A DNA stretch of 8,315 nt from Acidobacteriota bacterium (GTDB taxonomy: Bacteria > Acidobacteriota > Vicinamibacteria > Vicinamibacterales > UBA2999), in assembly GCA_013140955.1 (NCBI GenBank), contig JABFRY010000281.1, forward strand, positions 1 through 8,315. Reading direction: 5' to 3'. This document shows, piece after piece, positions 7,684 through 8,315 of this stretch (position 1 is the first letter of the stretch; the number at the start of each line of letters is the position of its first letter). The position numbers and the translations under genes were made by a program. The notes beneath the pieces were generated by a model, which was not told the origin of the DNA, searched no databases, and saw nothing but the letters and a program-made list of their open reading frames with translations.

Positions 7684-7904
7684 GCGGAGCTGAACAGCCG
7701 CCCGTGAACCTCACCGGCACGTGGTCGGGCGCGGTGAAGCTGCCAACGGGAGAGGCGCTGCCCTTCGTCCTCCACCTCACGCACGCCGGGGATGCGGTGC
7801 AGGGGGCGCTCGAAGGGATCGACGGGGGCGGTGACACGGCCATCGCGGACGGACGCGTCGGCGGAGACGTGGTGCGGTTCCAGTGCGTGCGGCGCATCGC
7901 GTGA
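7680..7904 (+). CDS. Small beta-rich protein, probably truncated by a sequence junction
   Basis: ATG at 7680 overlaps the dehydrogenase stop (ATGA), which makes translational coupling very likely. As written the ORF has 74 residues. LTGTWSGAV (11-19), ALPFVLHLTHAGDAVQGALEG (26-46) and GGDVVRFQ (61-68) follow the strand pattern of a beta domain often seen at the start of secreted alpha/beta hydrolases and related acidobacterial proteins ('GTWxG...' fold). The family-like part ends at about residue 68; the last residues CVRRIA and the TGA fall at or after the point where base composition changes. The true gene therefore probably continued, and its natural C-terminus is lost. No signal peptide is seen. 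Function unknown. Confidence 0.6.
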   Translation: MSGAEQPPVNLTGTWSGAVKLPTGEALPFVLHLTHAGDAVQGALEGIDGGGDTAIADGRVGGDVVRFQCVRRIA

Positions 7905-7905
7905 G
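7878..7905. other. Junction between two unrelated sequences
   Basis: Two genes on opposite strands meet tail to tail here and both lose their natural ends: the 'GTWxG' small gene from the left (family-like to about 7883) and the kinase receiver domain from the right (family-like to about 7878-7890). GC falls sharply just right of it. No inverted repeats, target-site duplication or integrase are visible around the point. A chimeric read or assembly join fits best; recombination is the alternative. Confidence 0.6.
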
Positions 7906-8315
7906 CAAAGACATGAGATGCCCCAACGCTGCAGATTCAGGCTGACCACTTCAAGATTGGTAATGATGTCATCCACGACCAGAACCCGCAAACGCTGGAT
8001 GGAACGGGGGATTTCGCGGTCTCTGGTTTGATTCCGGGAGATTCGGGCGGGAACGGTAAACCAGAAGCTGGAACCGACGTTGACATGGCTCTGCACCCCG
8101 ATCTGCCCTCCCTGGAGTTCGGTTAATCTCTTGGAAAGGGCCAGTCCCAGGCCAGTTCCGCCATAACGCCGCGTGGAAGAAGCATCAACCTGAGAAAAAT
8201 TCTTGAACAGGCGATGTTTCGCCTCTTCGGGAATGCCAATTCCGCTGTCCACCACCTCGATCCCCACCGTCACATTTGATTCGGACCATTGGATGGGGCG
8301 CGCTCTTAGGAGAAC
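7878..8315 (-). CDS. Hybrid sensor histidine kinase fragment (ATPase domain and start of receiver), both ends missing
   Basis: The frame enters at the right edge (8315) and carries about 146 recognisable residues. The HATPase_c domain shows the G1 box (VVDSGIGIPEE), the F box (HRLFKNFSQVD), the G2 box (RRYGGTGLGLALSKRL), then GGQIGVQS and GSSFWFTVP. After a linker (about 20 residues) a receiver domain starts: RVLVVDD with the Mg-binding acidic pair, ITNLEVVSLNLQRWGIS, and then about ten residues (to HALE near 7878) that still look plausible. The phosphoacceptor Asp, the usual third strand and everything later are absent. Beyond 7878 the frame stays open to 7338 only as antisense of the dehydrogenase operon, with no receiver-like sequence. 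GC is about 56% against about 70% to the left. The dimerisation and sensor parts lie outside the window. Either a broken gene or a piece of another genome. Confidence 0.85.

Noticed and set aside
7338..7877. Extension of the histidine kinase frame to the stop at 7338
   Set aside because: This part is exact antisense to the dehydrogenase operon and shows no receiver-domain features. The frame is open only by chance after the junction.

Overview
The window reads as about 7.9 kb of a very GC-rich (roughly 70%) bacterial chromosome followed by about 0.4 kb of clearly lower GC (about 56% by hand count). The main part looks like Acidobacteriota, most likely Vicinamibacteria. The reasons are a PadR regulator overlapping a permease that starts with a 'permease prefix' (HAAS-like) domain, which is the usual set-up of the large acidobacterial ABC permease family; Pro/Ser-rich lipoproteins with a fibronectin III domain; and the codon and GC style. 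This placement is inference from recognised families, not a database result.

Layout from left to right. (1) 1-700, minus strand: a PadR regulator overlaps by 4 bases the start of a permease that runs off the left edge. Its promoter overlaps a TACAT/ATGTA dyad and seems to give a nearly leaderless mRNA. (2) 774-3188, minus strand: a three-gene cluster made of a 28-residue single-helix membrane peptide, a 265-residue protein I cannot name, and a 437-residue protein that joins a MACPF (perforin-like) domain to a C-terminal phage tail-collar / tail-fibre-tip-like domain. This is the most original part of the window. The leader between the small peptide and the 265-residue gene can fold so that the Shine-Dalgarno sequence is hidden by an exact anti-SD, placed where a ribosome ending the small ORF would open it. 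(3) 3189-3677: a mostly non-coding divergent intergenic region with short direct repeats. (4) 3678-5723, plus strand: a complete CPA2 monovalent cation:proton antiporter with RCK domains. (5) 5747-6148, minus strand: an FN3 lipoprotein with a good sigma-70-type promoter, divergent from (6) 6373-7904, plus strand: a lipoprotein PQQ-type sugar dehydrogenase translationally coupled to a small gene that appears cut short. (7) From about 7880 to the right edge, minus strand: the ATPase and early receiver part of a hybrid histidine kinase, itself cut at the same place.

The MACPF cluster may form a pore-forming or adhesion/antagonism module in which the collar domain binds a surface target. No classical signal peptide is visible on the MACPF protein, so its route out of the cell, if any, is unknown. 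The antiporter, the FN3 lipoprotein and the sugar dehydrogenase look like ordinary envelope and housekeeping genes. The abrupt join at about 7880-7905, where two unrelated genes meet tail to tail, both truncated and with a GC shift, is best treated as an assembly or amplification chimera until shown otherwise; a real recombination event is the alternative.
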